64,000 nt of DNA from Skermanella aerolata KACC 11604 (GTDB lineage Bacteria; Pseudomonadota; Alphaproteobacteria; Azospirillales; Azospirillaceae), in assembly GCF_000936425.1 (NCBI RefSeq), contig NZ_AVFK01000009.1, forward strand, positions 124,001 to 188,000. Reading direction: 5' to 3'. The notes beneath the pieces are model-generated. The model saw only the letters and a program-made list of their open reading frames with translations, did not search any database and was not told the origin of the DNA. Below are positions 47,879 to 56,175 of the stretch, piece by piece (positions within the stretch are counted from its first letter, which is position 1; each line of letters opens with the position of its first letter). The position numbers were made by a program, and so were the translations under genes.

Positions 47879-48772
47879 TTATGCCGCCTGCGTATTTTGC
47901 TGGCGACGCCAAACTTCCTCGAATGTCATAGGGTCCATATACCCCAAGGTCGAGTGCATTCGATGTCGATTATAGAAGATGAGCCAGTCGATGACCTCGT
48001 CTTTGGCTTGGCGTCGAGTTTCGAAGCGCATGCCATGCAGCCTCTCGACCTTCAACGAGCCGAAAAGCGTCTCCGTCACTGCGTTGTCCCAGCAGTTGCC
48101 GCGCCGGCTCATCGATCCAAGCATGCCGTAACCGCACAAGGTCTTCTGATAGTCGGCGCTGGCATACTGTGAGCCTTGATCGGAGTGGAAGATCAGGCCT
48201 TCGGCTGGCCGGCGCCGGAACCAGGCCATTGTCAGCGCATCGATGACCAGCGTCCTGGTCATCCGCTCACCCAATGCCCAGCCGACAACCTGCCGGCTGA
48301 AAAGGTCGATCACCACGGCAAGATACAGCCACCCCTCCTGGGTAGCGATGTAGGTGATGTCACCGGTCCAGACCCGATCCGGCTGGCCGGGCTGGAAATC
48401 GCGGTTGAGCCGGTTGTCCGAAACCGGCAGGCCGTGGTCGCTGTCGGTGGTGGCCTTGTATTTCCTTCGGGATCGAGCCCGAATGGCGTTGTCCTGCATC
48501 GTCCTGCGTACCCGTTCCTTGCCGACCCGGATGCCTCGCCGCCGCAGTTCCCGCCAGACCCGAGGCCATCCGTAAGCGGCCCTGGTTTCGGCATGGATCG
48601 CCTTGATGTGGGTCAGCAGGGCCATGCCGCTCACCCTGCCGTTCCCAGCTTCGTCCGGCGCCGCGGCGCGATCCGGATACTGCCGGAAGCCCCTGGCGCT
48701 GACGCCCAATACGGAGCATTGAGCCGAAACAGGCCAGATATGGCGATGCCGTTGAATAAAGGCGTACTTCAC
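47879..48772 (-). CDS. IS3-family transposase OrfB
   Basis: A 297-residue DDE integrase-fold transposase. An HTH_21-like region near residues 52-100 precedes the catalytic core: Asp138 in WTGDITY, Asp198 in FHSDQGSQY and Glu234 in DNAVTETLFGSLK, giving the exact D-D(35)-E spacing. All catalytic residues are intact. It starts at GTG 48772 overlapping the orfA stop, but is probably made mostly as a frameshift fusion. Confidence 0.95.
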   Translation of the reverse strand: MKYAFIQRHRHIWPVSAQCSVLGVSARGFRQYPDRAAAPDEAGNGRVSGMALLTHIKAIHAETRAAYGWPRVWRELRRRGIRVGKERVRRTMQDNAIRARSRRKYKATTDSDHGLPVSDNRLNRDFQPGQPDRVWTGDITYIATQEGWLYLAVVIDLFSRQVVGWALGERMTRTLVIDALTMAWFRRRPAEGLIFHSDQGSQYASADYQKTLCGYGMLGSMSRRGNCWDNAVTETLFGSLKVERLHGMRFETRRQAKDEVIDWLIFYNRHRMHSTLGYMDPMTFEEVWRRQQNTQAA

Positions 48773-49062
48773 AACGACTCCCTCGCGAAGTACGCCGCAG
48801 CTTTTTTTAGGATGTCGCGCTCCATCCTCACACGTGACAATTCAGCCTTCAGGCGGCTGATCTCCATCTGCTCGGCGCTCACGCTCGAGGTTGCAGGTCC
48901 CTTCAAGCCTCCGTTGCCTGCTGCTTTGACCCAATTATGCAGCGTCTGCTCCGCCAGCCCCAGGTTCCTGGCAACAGTCGAAATCCGCTCGCCCCCATTG
49001 ACCAGACGAACTGCCTCTTCCTTGAATTCCAGCGTGTAGCGCGCCCGCGTCGCTTTCTTCAT
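48769..49062 (-). CDS. IS3-family transposase OrfA
   Basis: A 97-residue DNA-binding protein with an HTH_Tnp_1 domain (RYTLEFKEEAVRLVNGGERI, then STVARNLGLAEQTLHNWVKA) and a leucine-zipper-like helix (EQMEISRLKAELSRVRMERD). It binds the terminal repeats and dimerises with OrfAB. The slippery A7G run lies near its 3' end. Confidence 0.94.
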   Translation of the reverse strand: MKKATRARYTLEFKEEAVRLVNGGERISTVARNLGLAEQTLHNWVKAAGNGGLKGPATSSVSAEQMEISRLKAELSRVRMERDILKKAAAYFARESL

Positions 49063-49215
49063 CGTGCCTCCTATGTCGCCGATCTCACTCGGCTATGGGA
49101 GGCGCTGCACGCGGGCAAGGTCATCCGGCAGCTGACCTTGGATTACAGTCGAAATTTATGTTTTAGCATACCTCTAATCTATTATTACTCAAATCGGTTT
49201 CCTAATTAAATAATT

Positions 49216-50397
49216 CTAATTGCTGTTGCTGTAGTCTCTATAGTTAGACCGAGTCTGGACACGCTGGCCTCGGTGTGACGGTTGGGTATTACTCGGTGGG
49301 TTTTGCGTTGGTGGTGTCATTTGCGGAATAGCGCTTGGACCGGAAGTCATTGGCGTGATTTGATAGCCGGCTGATGAAAAAGCTTGCTGGAAAAAGCCTA
49401 GACCACTTCCACCTGTGTCGCCCGAACCGATTATAAGAGGCAGGCTTCCAAAATGAGCAAGAGCTCCGACCAGTTGGTTTGCCTCATCTTTCGTGACAAC
49501 AAGGCAGTTCAGACCACTTCGCATACTGACAGAAACAAGGTCAATAAAACTGGAAGAATTTTGATCTGGTAGTAATTTAAAAAATGATCTTTCAACACTG
49601 TTACACTCTTTAATTTTCGGTAAAATAGCTTTCTTTACAAGCGAGACTGGCAAAATAGTTGGCGTTGATGGAGGGGTTCCTTCTGCTGATTCATCTGATG
49701 ATGGATGCCACAGTACGTAGTGGCACCATTCCTCTTTGGCATTATAATTATTCTTCTTGATGGAAATATAATTTCCAAAATACTGCCATCTTATTAGTTT
49801 TTCAAGCTGATGAATATCTGTGTTGCGAGCTTTGAAATCTGGGTAACCAGAGTTGGCAAGTCGAATGAGAGATGAGTCTGAATTTTGCCTTTCTTTGTTA
49901 GCTACCCGCCAAAGATCTACTTGGCCATCTGGCTTAATACATTTGGCTTGAAAGAATGTAAGCGCAAGTCGATTTTGATCAATCTGGTGAGCAATGGCGA
50001 AATCACCTCCGCTCATACTCTCTGCTTTTTTACTCTGCTGAGCCCAATAAAGTTCGAGTTTTGGTTTTTGAAAATGTGGTAATTCCATAAACTCTTCGCT
50101 CCAGCCATGAACAAAGGCCCACCAAGAAAAAGCTGACGCCCAATGCCCCATAAGACTTGATGTGTGATGTTCCTCATCAAAATTTGCGGCAGTTGACGTC
50201 CACAACATGTCATGTACTGCCTGAACAGTGCTGGCGTAAAACGGGTCCAATAAAGCGCAATTTAAATCAAATTTCCGTTGATTTTTTCTTCCGAAATCAA
50301 CGCTACTTGCTAAAATTTTTTGATTAAGACCTTCCACTGCTATATAGCGCGGAGAATTTATCTCTTCATCCGACGCATCATCAAAAATTTTATACAT
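49216..50397 (-). CDS. Low-GC hypothetical protein, possible QxK nuclease-like domain
   Basis: A 393-residue cytoplasmic protein of very low GC for this genome. AAAGGAG lies seven bases before ATG 50397, so this start is chosen over ATG 50421. An N-terminal mixed region is followed by Glu115, Asp132 (SGGDFAIAH) and Gln150-x-Lys152 (LALTFFQAK), an E-D-QxK spacing like PD-(D/E)xK nucleases of the QxK type. The last 60 residues are Pro/Gln/Ser/Asn-rich and disordered. The family is not recognised. Its base composition and IS neighbour suggest horizontal transfer; a defence role is only a guess. Confidence 0.65.
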   Translation of the reverse strand: MYKIFDDASDEEINSPRYIAVEGLNQKILASSVDFGRKNQRKFDLNCALLDPFYASTVQAVHDMLWTSTAANFDEEHHTSSLMGHWASAFSWWAFVHGWSEEFMELPHFQKPKLELYWAQQSKKAESMSGGDFAIAHQIDQNRLALTFFQAKCIKPDGQVDLWRVANKERQNSDSSLIRLANSGYPDFKARNTDIHQLEKLIRWQYFGNYISIKKNNYNAKEEWCHYVLWHPSSDESAEGTPPSTPTILPVSLVKKAILPKIKECNSVERSFFKLLPDQNSSSFIDLVSVSMRSGLNCLVVTKDEANQLVGALAHFGSLPLIIGSGDTGGSGLGFFQQAFSSAGYQITPMTSGPSAIPQMTPPTQNPPSNTQPSHRGQRVQTRSNYRDYSNSN

Positions 50398-50936
50398 TGC
50401 ATTTTCTCCTTTAAGAAACATATTCTAATTTATCCGACAGCAAGATTTATTTTGATAAGATCAATACCTCATAATGCGTTGTGACAGCTTAGATTGACGA
50501 TATAACTTGTACTCTGTTTTCCGAAAGGATCTGCCGGAAAATACGTTCCTTGTTCTCCGTATCGATGTCGTACTGGTATGCTTCGGGGAAATGTCGCTCT
50601 CACAGCCCGTTGCCTGGAAAGTTGCCGTTCTGATATCGATATCGACTCAAATAGTTTATTATAAATTAACAGAGAGAAAGTCGCCCAACGACGCTCACCT
50701 CACGGACCATGTCGGGCTTCTGCCCTCATGCTTTCGAAGCACGGATTGCCAAGGAAAATCCCGTCACGCGCGCATTCTCACCGCCACCGGCACGCGTTCC
50801 AGCACCAAGCTTGACATCTTACCACAACCCGCTCAGAGTCGCCATACCTCCGCACCTGCGGGGCGGTCGAGCAAAGGAACGCCAATTCCCCCGCCCGACC
50901 TAACCATCAATGATCCGAGTGAAGGATTGCACATCG
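50398..50936. other. Low-GC to GC-rich transition without a clear gene
   Basis: The first 280 bases share the low GC of the 49216 gene and should hold its promoter; from about 50700 composition returns to that of the genome. No frame has convincing coding character. The junction is a candidate island edge. Confidence 0.4.
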
Positions 50937-51104
50937 ATGGCTACCGTCACCTTTACCACACCGCCCGGCGTCTTCGCGCGCCGTATTTTGTCGTCCGCCG
51001 CCGCGATGGTTTCGACCGTCGCGGCGGCGGCGGGACCGCTTGGCGCCGTGGATTTCCACGGCGCTGCGGTAGAACCGCCCGCCGGCTCCCCCGCTCCGTC
51101 CTGA
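50937..51104 (+). CDS. Small hypothetical protein
   Basis: A possible 55-residue protein with GAAGGA eleven bases before its ATG, starting MATVTFTTPPGVFARR and then Ala/Val-rich. Third-position GC is moderately high. I do not recognise it. Just after its stop, another frame reads TLTVRPAPLALSGTGPAS, so the region could be a frameshifted longer gene, possibly phage-derived; evidence is weak. Confidence 0.3.
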   Translation: MATVTFTTPPGVFARRILSSAAAMVSTVAAAAGPLGAVDFHGAAVEPPAGSPAPS

Positions 51105-51478
51105 GCCTCATGCGACGCTGACCGTCCGCCCGGCACCGCTGGCCCTCTCGGGAACCGGTCCGGCAAGCTGCATCCATCGGGAACGATCCGTTCCACGGTC
51201 GGCCGCCTGATCCCTGACGGGGATCGCGCGGTGAAGTCCCGGTTGCGCGCCTCCGTCGCCGTCCTGTCCGGGTTAGACGCCTGTCCCTCCCGCCCCGTCG
51301 GGCGCGGGTCGGCTGCCCGTGCGCGCTGTTCCGCCTCCGCACCATGTTCCCCCGCCACAGCGTCCTGCTGCCGCGGCCTTCTCCGAGGGATGGCCGGCAG
51401 CCGGCGCAGCGCCCAGGGTCCGTGTTTCCCTTCAGGTCCAGAACTAGGGTCCCGCTCAGCGGACCAAGGAGTTCGATC
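51105..51478. other. GC-rich stretch without a clear gene
   Basis: Several frames are open by virtue of base composition, but none has a start, ribosome site and coherent protein. It may contain decayed coding sequence continuing from 50937. Confidence 0.35.
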
Positions 51479-52060
51479 ATGTATTCACTCGACAATCCTT
51501 CGGCCTGCTGGCCGGAGTTCGACTATACCCTGCCCCCAGGCAACGACGACGCCGAAGCGCCCTACAAACCCGCCCGCCAGTTCACCGGGCATCCGACGCT
51601 CGACGGCATGCTGATCGTCTGGCACGGCGCGGTCACCCCGGCGGGACCTCCCAGCTGGAAGGATCTGGCCGACAAGATCTGGCATCCGTGGAGCACGTCG
51701 CTGCTGCTGGTGGAATGCCGGGGCAAGGCCAAGCCTGTCCGCAGCGTCGAGGCTTTCCCGGTCGCGACCACGCTGCTCGGGCTGCCGCTGTTCTTCCGGG
51801 GCGATCTGCCGATGGACAACCCGTTGACGGCGGAACTGGCGGAGATGACGCGGCAGGTGTCCGACGCGCGGGCGATGATCCCGCGCATCCTGCCGGCAAG
51901 GCCGGCGGCGGACGGGAAGGCGTTTCAGCCGCTGGCGGTCGGGGTGCCGCTGGCGCCGGTCAAGGGGCCGTTCTGGCGGAGAGAGGTGCGGCAGGTGCTG
52001 TTTTCGGTCGTGCCGCCTGCGCCACGGGGCCGGGCTGCGGGGGTGAGAGTGCCGGCTTGA
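51479..52060 (+). CDS. Hypothetical protein (weakly PAS_5-like)
   Basis: A 193-residue protein with a good AAGGAG site seven bases before its ATG. The central part (HPTLDGMLIVWHGAVTPAGP, PSWKDLADKIWHPWSTSLLL) recalls the opening of small PAS_5-like proteins common in Rhodospirillales, but this is a weak resemblance. The second half is Pro/Ala/Arg-rich. Upstream in-frame codons to 51344 lack coding character. No partner gene is evident. Confidence 0.55.
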   Translation: MYSLDNPSACWPEFDYTLPPGNDDAEAPYKPARQFTGHPTLDGMLIVWHGAVTPAGPPSWKDLADKIWHPWSTSLLLVECRGKAKPVRSVEAFPVATTLLGLPLFFRGDLPMDNPLTAELAEMTRQVSDARAMIPRILPARPAADGKAFQPLAVGVPLAPVKGPFWRREVRQVLFSVVPPAPRGRAAGVRVPA

Positions 52061-52179
52061 CGGCGGAAGCGGCGGGGATTGACTGGGGTCGATGGGCGGC
52101 GGCGGCGGCGATTGCCGAGGGTAGAAGCGCTAAACATAGGCGTTCATGCCCTTCACGTTGACATTCTCCCCCACTCTAC

Positions 52180-52304
52180 CGTCATGCCAAGACTTGATCT
52201 TGGCATCTCCCGGCGAAAGCTAACGTGAGGACTTCAACCTGAAGTATGGATGTCATCCCCTCATCTCCTGAAAGGAGATACCAAGATCAAGTCTTGGTAT
52301 GACG
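52180..52304. repeat. Palindromic intergenic repeat, copy 1
   Basis: 31-base inverted arms (52180-52210 with 52274-52304, two mismatches) built on GTCATGCCAAGACTTGATCT. The inner part contains GGACTTCAACCTGAAGT and CTCCTGAAAGGAG, both self-complementary. Of the type of GTCAT...ATGAC elements widespread in alphaproteobacteria. Confidence 0.8.
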
Positions 52305-52357
52305 GAAAGGCGGAAGAGACAGCCTAAGTTAGCACCCATGGGACTTGGAGCCTAGTA

Positions 52358-52456
52358 CCTCCTGGCGAAGGCCTACGGAAGGACTTCAACCTGAAGTCTG
52401 GATGCCATCCGTTAAACTCCTGAAAGGAGGTACCCGGATCAAGTCCGGGTATGACG
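52358..52456. repeat. Palindromic intergenic repeat, copy 2
   Basis: A diverged copy of the 52208-52304 sequence, offset by about 152 bases. It keeps GGACTTCAACCTGAAGT, CTCCTGAAAGGAG and the right arm (52426-52456, now built on ACCCGGATCAAGTCCGGGT with compensating changes), while its left arm has decayed. Compensatory changes imply that pairing matters. Confidence 0.75.
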
Positions 52457-52599
52457 GGAAGAAGGGAGAGAATGGCTTCAAGTTCACGCTCGCTAGAAGA
52501 GGCTCCATGCGGCTCCACACGAACGCGCTTGCGCTTAGCGCCAATCTTAGGATAATATTCCAAATATTGTTCCTAACCCTCCCGCCGAAGAGTCATGCC

Positions 52600-53265
52600 A
52601 TGCAAGCCCTCCCCGCCTCCGCCTCTCCCACTCTCCGCCTGACCGACCGGCAGGAGGCTTTCTGTCAGGCGATGGCCTGCAATGTCGGCGGGGCGGAGGC
52701 GGCGCGGCGGGCGGGGTACTCGCCCAAGGGGGCCAAGCAGCGCGGCGCTTACCTGATGCAGCAGCAGGAAATCCGCGTCCGGGTCCAGCAGATCCGCACC
52801 AGCCGCCGGCAGGAACATCAGAGCCTGCTCGACGAAGCGGCGGCCCAGGTGGAGGAGATCATCGACGACGCACAGGAAAATAAGCGCGGGTCCCTGGCGC
52901 TCCGCGCCATCGAGTTCCGGCTGAAGCTGCGCGGCGTCATCCAGGACCGGCGCATCGCGCATCACTGCCACATGGACCAGCGCCGGCCCGACGCCGACCT
53001 GGAAGATCTCGACTGCGATCCGGAGGAAGAGTTCGACGCTCTCCCCAACTCCCAGCCGTCCAACCCTCAACTGGCCGCCCCTCAGCCAGCCAGGGCGGCG
53101 ATAGCGCGGAAGGCCCCGGTAGTGACCCTGGATAGTGACCTGCTGCGTTTTCTGGCCGGACCGCTCGACGCCGATTCGCTGCTAGGATCGACGGCGGCGA
53201 CTGCCCTGATTCCGGCCCTGGTATCGGCCCCGCCCCGGCGTTTCCGGATGCCCCGCGTCGCCTGA
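52600..53265 (+). CDS. Orphan phage terminase small subunit-like protein
   Basis: A 221-residue protein. Residues 14-110 match the terminase small subunit (Terminase_2) pattern: LTDRQEAFCQAMACNVGGAE, AARRAGYSPKGAKQRGAYLM and QEIRVRVQQI, then a coiled region. The remainder is acidic and Pro/Ala-rich. Terminase small subunits recognise phage DNA for packaging; no large subunit, portal or capsid gene is present, so this is a relic or a domesticated DNA-binding protein. ATG 52600 is the first start with coding character. Confidence 0.75.
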   Translation: MQALPASASPTLRLTDRQEAFCQAMACNVGGAEAARRAGYSPKGAKQRGAYLMQQQEIRVRVQQIRTSRRQEHQSLLDEAAAQVEEIIDDAQENKRGSLALRAIEFRLKLRGVIQDRRIAHHCHMDQRRPDADLEDLDCDPEEEFDALPNSQPSNPQLAAPQPARAAIARKAPVVTLDSDLLRFLAGPLDADSLLGSTAATALIPALVSAPPRRFRMPRVA

Positions 53266-53281
53266 CGCGGCCAAATCGGCG

Positions 53282-54280
53282 TCAGCGGTTGACGTCCACC
53301 ACGATCCGGCCCCGTATCCGGCCTTCCAGGAACAGCGGTGCCGTCCGCACCACGTCCGACAGCGGGATCGTACTGGTCAGCGCGTCCAGTTTTTCGACAT
53401 CGAGGTCCGCCGCCAGCCGTTTCCAGGCCAGCAGCCGGCGTTCGCGCGGGCAGAAGACGGATGCGATGCCGGTCAGCGTCACCCCGCGCAGGATGAAGGG
53501 CGCCACGCTGCCGGGCAGATCCATGCTCTGGGCAAGGCCGCAGGCCGCGACCGTGCCGGCATAGCGGGTCTGGGCCAGTGCATGGGCCAGGACGGTGCCG
53601 CCGACCGAATCGACCACGCCCGCCCAGCGCTCCTTGGCAAGCGGCCGGAGCGGACCGTCCAGCACGTCGCGGCCGATCACCTCGGCGGCGCCCAGCGACT
53701 TCAGGTAGCCGCCCTCCGCCGGCCGGCCGGTCGAGGCCACCACCCGGTAGCCGAGCTTCGACAGCAGGCAGACGGCGATGCTGCCGACTCCGCCGACCGC
53801 CCCCGTCACCAGCACCTCGCCGCTCTCGGGCGTGACGCCGTGGTCCTCCAGCGCCAGGACGGCGAGCATGGCGGTGAAGCCCGCCGTGCCGATCGCCATT
53901 GCGCGCGATGTCGTGAAGGCGTCGGGCAGCGGGACCAGCCAGTCGCCCTTGACGCGGGCCTTCTGCGCCAGACCGCCCCAGTGGGTCTCGCCGATGCCCC
54001 AGCCGGTCAGGACGACCTTTTCGCCGGCGGGAAAGTCGATCCGGTCGGAGAACTCGACCGTCCCGGCAAGGTCGATGCCCGGCACCATCGGGAAGGAGCG
54101 TACGATCGGGGCGGCGCCGGTGATCGCCAGCGCGTCCTTGTAGTTGAGAGTGGAGTGGTCGATCCGGACCAGGACGTCGCCGTCCGGCAGGGCGTCGTCC
54201 TCCAATTGGCGGAGCGCCGCCTCCGGCTTCTCCGGCTCCGCCCCGGCGGACGGCTCCTCCAGCATCAAGGCCCTGAACAT
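53282..54280 (-). CDS. acuI: Acrylyl-CoA reductase-type quinone oxidoreductase (AcuI/YhdH)
   Basis: A 332-residue zinc-free medium-chain reductase of the YhdH/YhfP family. [20 protein letters not shown] and [13 protein letters not shown] define the catalytic domain; [20 protein letters not shown] is the NADPH loop. AcuI reduces toxic acrylyl-CoA to propionyl-CoA; related members act on quinones. Convergent with the terminase-like gene; the DoxX gene lies upstream on the same strand. Confidence 0.9.
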   Translation of the reverse strand: MFRALMLEEPSAGAEPEKPEAALRQLEDDALPDGDVLVRIDHSTLNYKDALAITGAAPIVRSFPMVPGIDLAGTVEFSDRIDFPAGEKVVLTGWGIGETHWGGLAQKARVKGDWLVPLPDAFTTSRAMAIGTAGFTAMLAVLALEDHGVTPESGEVLVTGAVGGVGSIAVCLLSKLGYRVVASTGRPAEGGYLKSLGAAEVIGRDVLDGPLRPLAKERWAGVVDSVGGTVLAHALAQTRYAGTVAACGLAQSMDLPGSVAPFILRGVTLTGIASVFCPRERRLLAWKRLAADLDVEKLDALTSTIPLSDVVRTAPLFLEGRIRGRIVVDVNR

Positions 54281-54334
54281 CCGCTCCCTCCCCCTCGGGC
54301 CGCTATCGGCCCGGTCTTTTCAGGCCAGCCGCCA

Positions 54335-54739
54335 TCAGCCCCATTCGTCGTCTTCGCCATCGACGCTCATCGGCCCGGCGCCATAGGCCAGGATCAGGAA
54401 GAGACCGCCGGTGATCGACAGGTTCTTCATGAAGGCGATCATCTGCATCTGACGCTCCGCGCCCTCGAACCCCCAATAGTTATGGAAGAGGAGGGTCGTG
54501 ATCACCGTGAAGACGATCAGTGCGGCAGCCCCGAAGCGCGCCTTGTACCCGATGGCAACCAGCAGGCCGCCGCCCAGTTCCAGCAGGATGGCGCCTGCCC
54601 CGAACAGCATCGGGATCGGCAGGCCCTTGGCCTCCACCGCACCGACGACTCCAGGCCAGCCCATGATCTTGTTGATACCGCTCATGATGAAGATCAGCGC
54701 CAGGAGCAAACGCCCCACCGGCACGGCAAAATCCCGCAT
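54335..54739 (-). CDS. DoxX-family membrane protein
   Basis: A 134-residue protein with four predicted helices, starting MRDFAVPVGRLLLALIFIMS with the family motif SGINKIMGWPG, then EAKGLPIPMLFGAGAILLEL. DoxX-like proteins are small inner-membrane proteins linked to redox or thiol stress. ATG 54739 with GGGGGGA four bases upstream is chosen. It lies 54 bases before acuI on the same strand and may share its transcript. Confidence 0.9.
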   Translation of the reverse strand: MRDFAVPVGRLLLALIFIMSGINKIMGWPGVVGAVEAKGLPIPMLFGAGAILLELGGGLLVAIGYKARFGAAALIVFTVITTLLFHNYWGFEGAERQMQMIAFMKNLSITGGLFLILAYGAGPMSVDGEDDEWG

Positions 54740-54868
54740 AATTCCCCCCAATCAGATGAAATCGTTGAAGACCCAAGCAATCTTATGCGGGGAATAACAG
54801 GCCCCGACGACAAGGTAAGTTGGGTAACCCTAACCGCCGAGCGCACTCCCGCACAGCCTCACGCCCGC

Positions 54869-56044
54869 TTACCCGCGCGGCACGGTCAGCCGGGGCGGCG
54901 CCAGGAAGCCGTCGAGCGCCAGCGCAATCCCGCCCATCGGCACGGCATCCTCCCCCAGCGGGGAAACCCGGACGCTGACCTCCGCCGCCAGCGGGACCAG
55001 CGCCTGTTCCATCAGCGCCCGCTCCAGCCCCGGCATCAGCCAGGCGCCGACCACGGCAAGGTTGCCGCCCAGCACGATAAGCTGCGGGTTGAGAATGTTC
55101 ACCAGGTTCGACAGCGCGAAGCCAAGATGCCGGCCGGCCTCGTCCAGCAGGTCGCGAACCTGCCCGTGCCCCTGCTCGGCCAGCGCCGCGACGGCACCGA
55201 TATCGGCGGCCTCGATCCCAAGCCCGGCCAGCCGGCGGAGGATGGCGGCTTCCGACACATAGGTCTCCAGGCAGCCGCGTCGGCCGCAGCCGCACAGGTT
55301 GCCGCCCGGCACCACCTTGGTATGCCCGATCTCGCCGGCAAACCCGCCCGCCCCGCGATACAGCCGGCCGCCCAGGAACAGCGCTCCGCCGACGCCGGAA
55401 TCGCCGGTCACATAGATGAAGTCGTCGGTCCGCCGGCACATGCCGAACAGCCGCTCCGCGATGGCCGCCGCCTTGGTGTCGTTGTCCACCTCGACCGGGC
55501 AGCCGAACAGCTCCTCCAGCATCGCGCGGATCGGCACGTCGCGCCAGCCCAGGTTGGGCGCCAGCACCAGCCGGCCGCTCCTGTCCATAAGCCCCGGAAT
55601 GCCCACGCCGATGGCGCGCACGGCGGACCAGTCCTCGCCGATCTCGGCCAGCTCGCGGTCCACCGTCGCCCGCAGCGCCTTCAGCGCCGTGTCGATGTCC
55701 AGGCTGCCGGCAAGCTGGCAATGCCCCAGCACGGCGCCGGCCAGCGTCGTCGTGACGACGCGGATCGCGGACGGCTCCAGCCGGACACCCACCAGGATGC
55801 CGGCGCTGCGCGGGATGCTCAGCGCGGTTTCGGGACGGCCGACCCGGCGGGCCTTCGACTGCTCCGACCGCTCGACCAGCTTCAAATCCTGCAACTGGGC
55901 GACCACGGTGGAGATCGTCGCCTTGTCCAGCCCGGTAAGCCGGCCAAGGTCGCGCTGGGAGCTTTCGGGATGCTCCCGCAATGCGTGGAAGACCCGAGCC
56001 AGATTGATCTGGCGGATAAGAGCCGAGTTGACTCGGGCTGACAC
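54869..56044 (-). CDS. ROK-family transcriptional repressor
   Basis: A 391-residue regulator: N-terminal winged HTH (SSQRDLGRLTGLDKATISTV, residues 28-47) and a C-terminal ROK sugar-kinase-like domain with GVGIPGLMDRSGRLVLAPNL, DNDTKAAAIAE and the zinc motif GHTKVVPGGNLCGCGRRGCL. Proteins of this build (XylR, NagC, Mlc) sense a sugar or sugar phosphate. It is divergent from the sugar operon starting at 56176, which it probably controls. Confidence 0.92.
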   Translation of the reverse strand: MSARVNSALIRQINLARVFHALREHPESSQRDLGRLTGLDKATISTVVAQLQDLKLVERSEQSKARRVGRPETALSIPRSAGILVGVRLEPSAIRVVTTTLAGAVLGHCQLAGSLDIDTALKALRATVDRELAEIGEDWSAVRAIGVGIPGLMDRSGRLVLAPNLGWRDVPIRAMLEELFGCPVEVDNDTKAAAIAERLFGMCRRTDDFIYVTGDSGVGGALFLGGRLYRGAGGFAGEIGHTKVVPGGNLCGCGRRGCLETYVSEAAILRRLAGLGIEAADIGAVAALAEQGHGQVRDLLDEAGRHLGFALSNLVNILNPQLIVLGGNLAVVGAWLMPGLERALMEQALVPLAAEVSVRVSPLGEDAVPMGGIALALDGFLAPPRLTVPRG

Positions 56045-56175
56045 GGTGCTGTTCTCCCGCCCGTTTGACCTTATTTGGATACTAGGCTACGCTTATTTTT
56101 GTTCGATGGCCTATCTAATCTGAATTGGAGCGTCAAATAAGACGCCGACCTGTCGAGCGGGAGGACACAGACAAG

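Larger units (their letters stand above)
47840..49123 (-). mobile_element. IS3-family insertion sequence, complete
   Basis: Perfect 31-bp terminal inverted repeats start TGACCTTGCCCGCGTGCAGC (47840-47870) and end at 49093-49123. Inside are orfA and orfB on the minus strand, overlapping by four bases, with an A7G slippery run (48801-48808 on the plus strand as CT7) for a -1 frameshift that would give OrfAB. Total 1284 bp. The flanking trinucleotides (ATC left, TCC right) do not form a target duplication. Confidence 0.93.

Noticed and set aside
47829-49150. A direct repeat ACCTTGGA on both sides of the IS3 element as its target duplication
   Set aside because: The copies are not adjacent to the IS ends and differ beyond eight bases; IS3 elements make 3-4 base duplications at the ends.
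50507-51121. A 204-codon plus-strand frame after the low-GC gene
   Set aside because: It crosses a sharp composition change, has no ribosome site and ends in Arg-rich out-of-frame composition.
53582-56041. An 819-codon open frame on the plus strand
   Set aside because: It runs antisense through acuI, the DoxX gene and the ROK regulator, which all have clear motifs; the long open frame reflects high GC.
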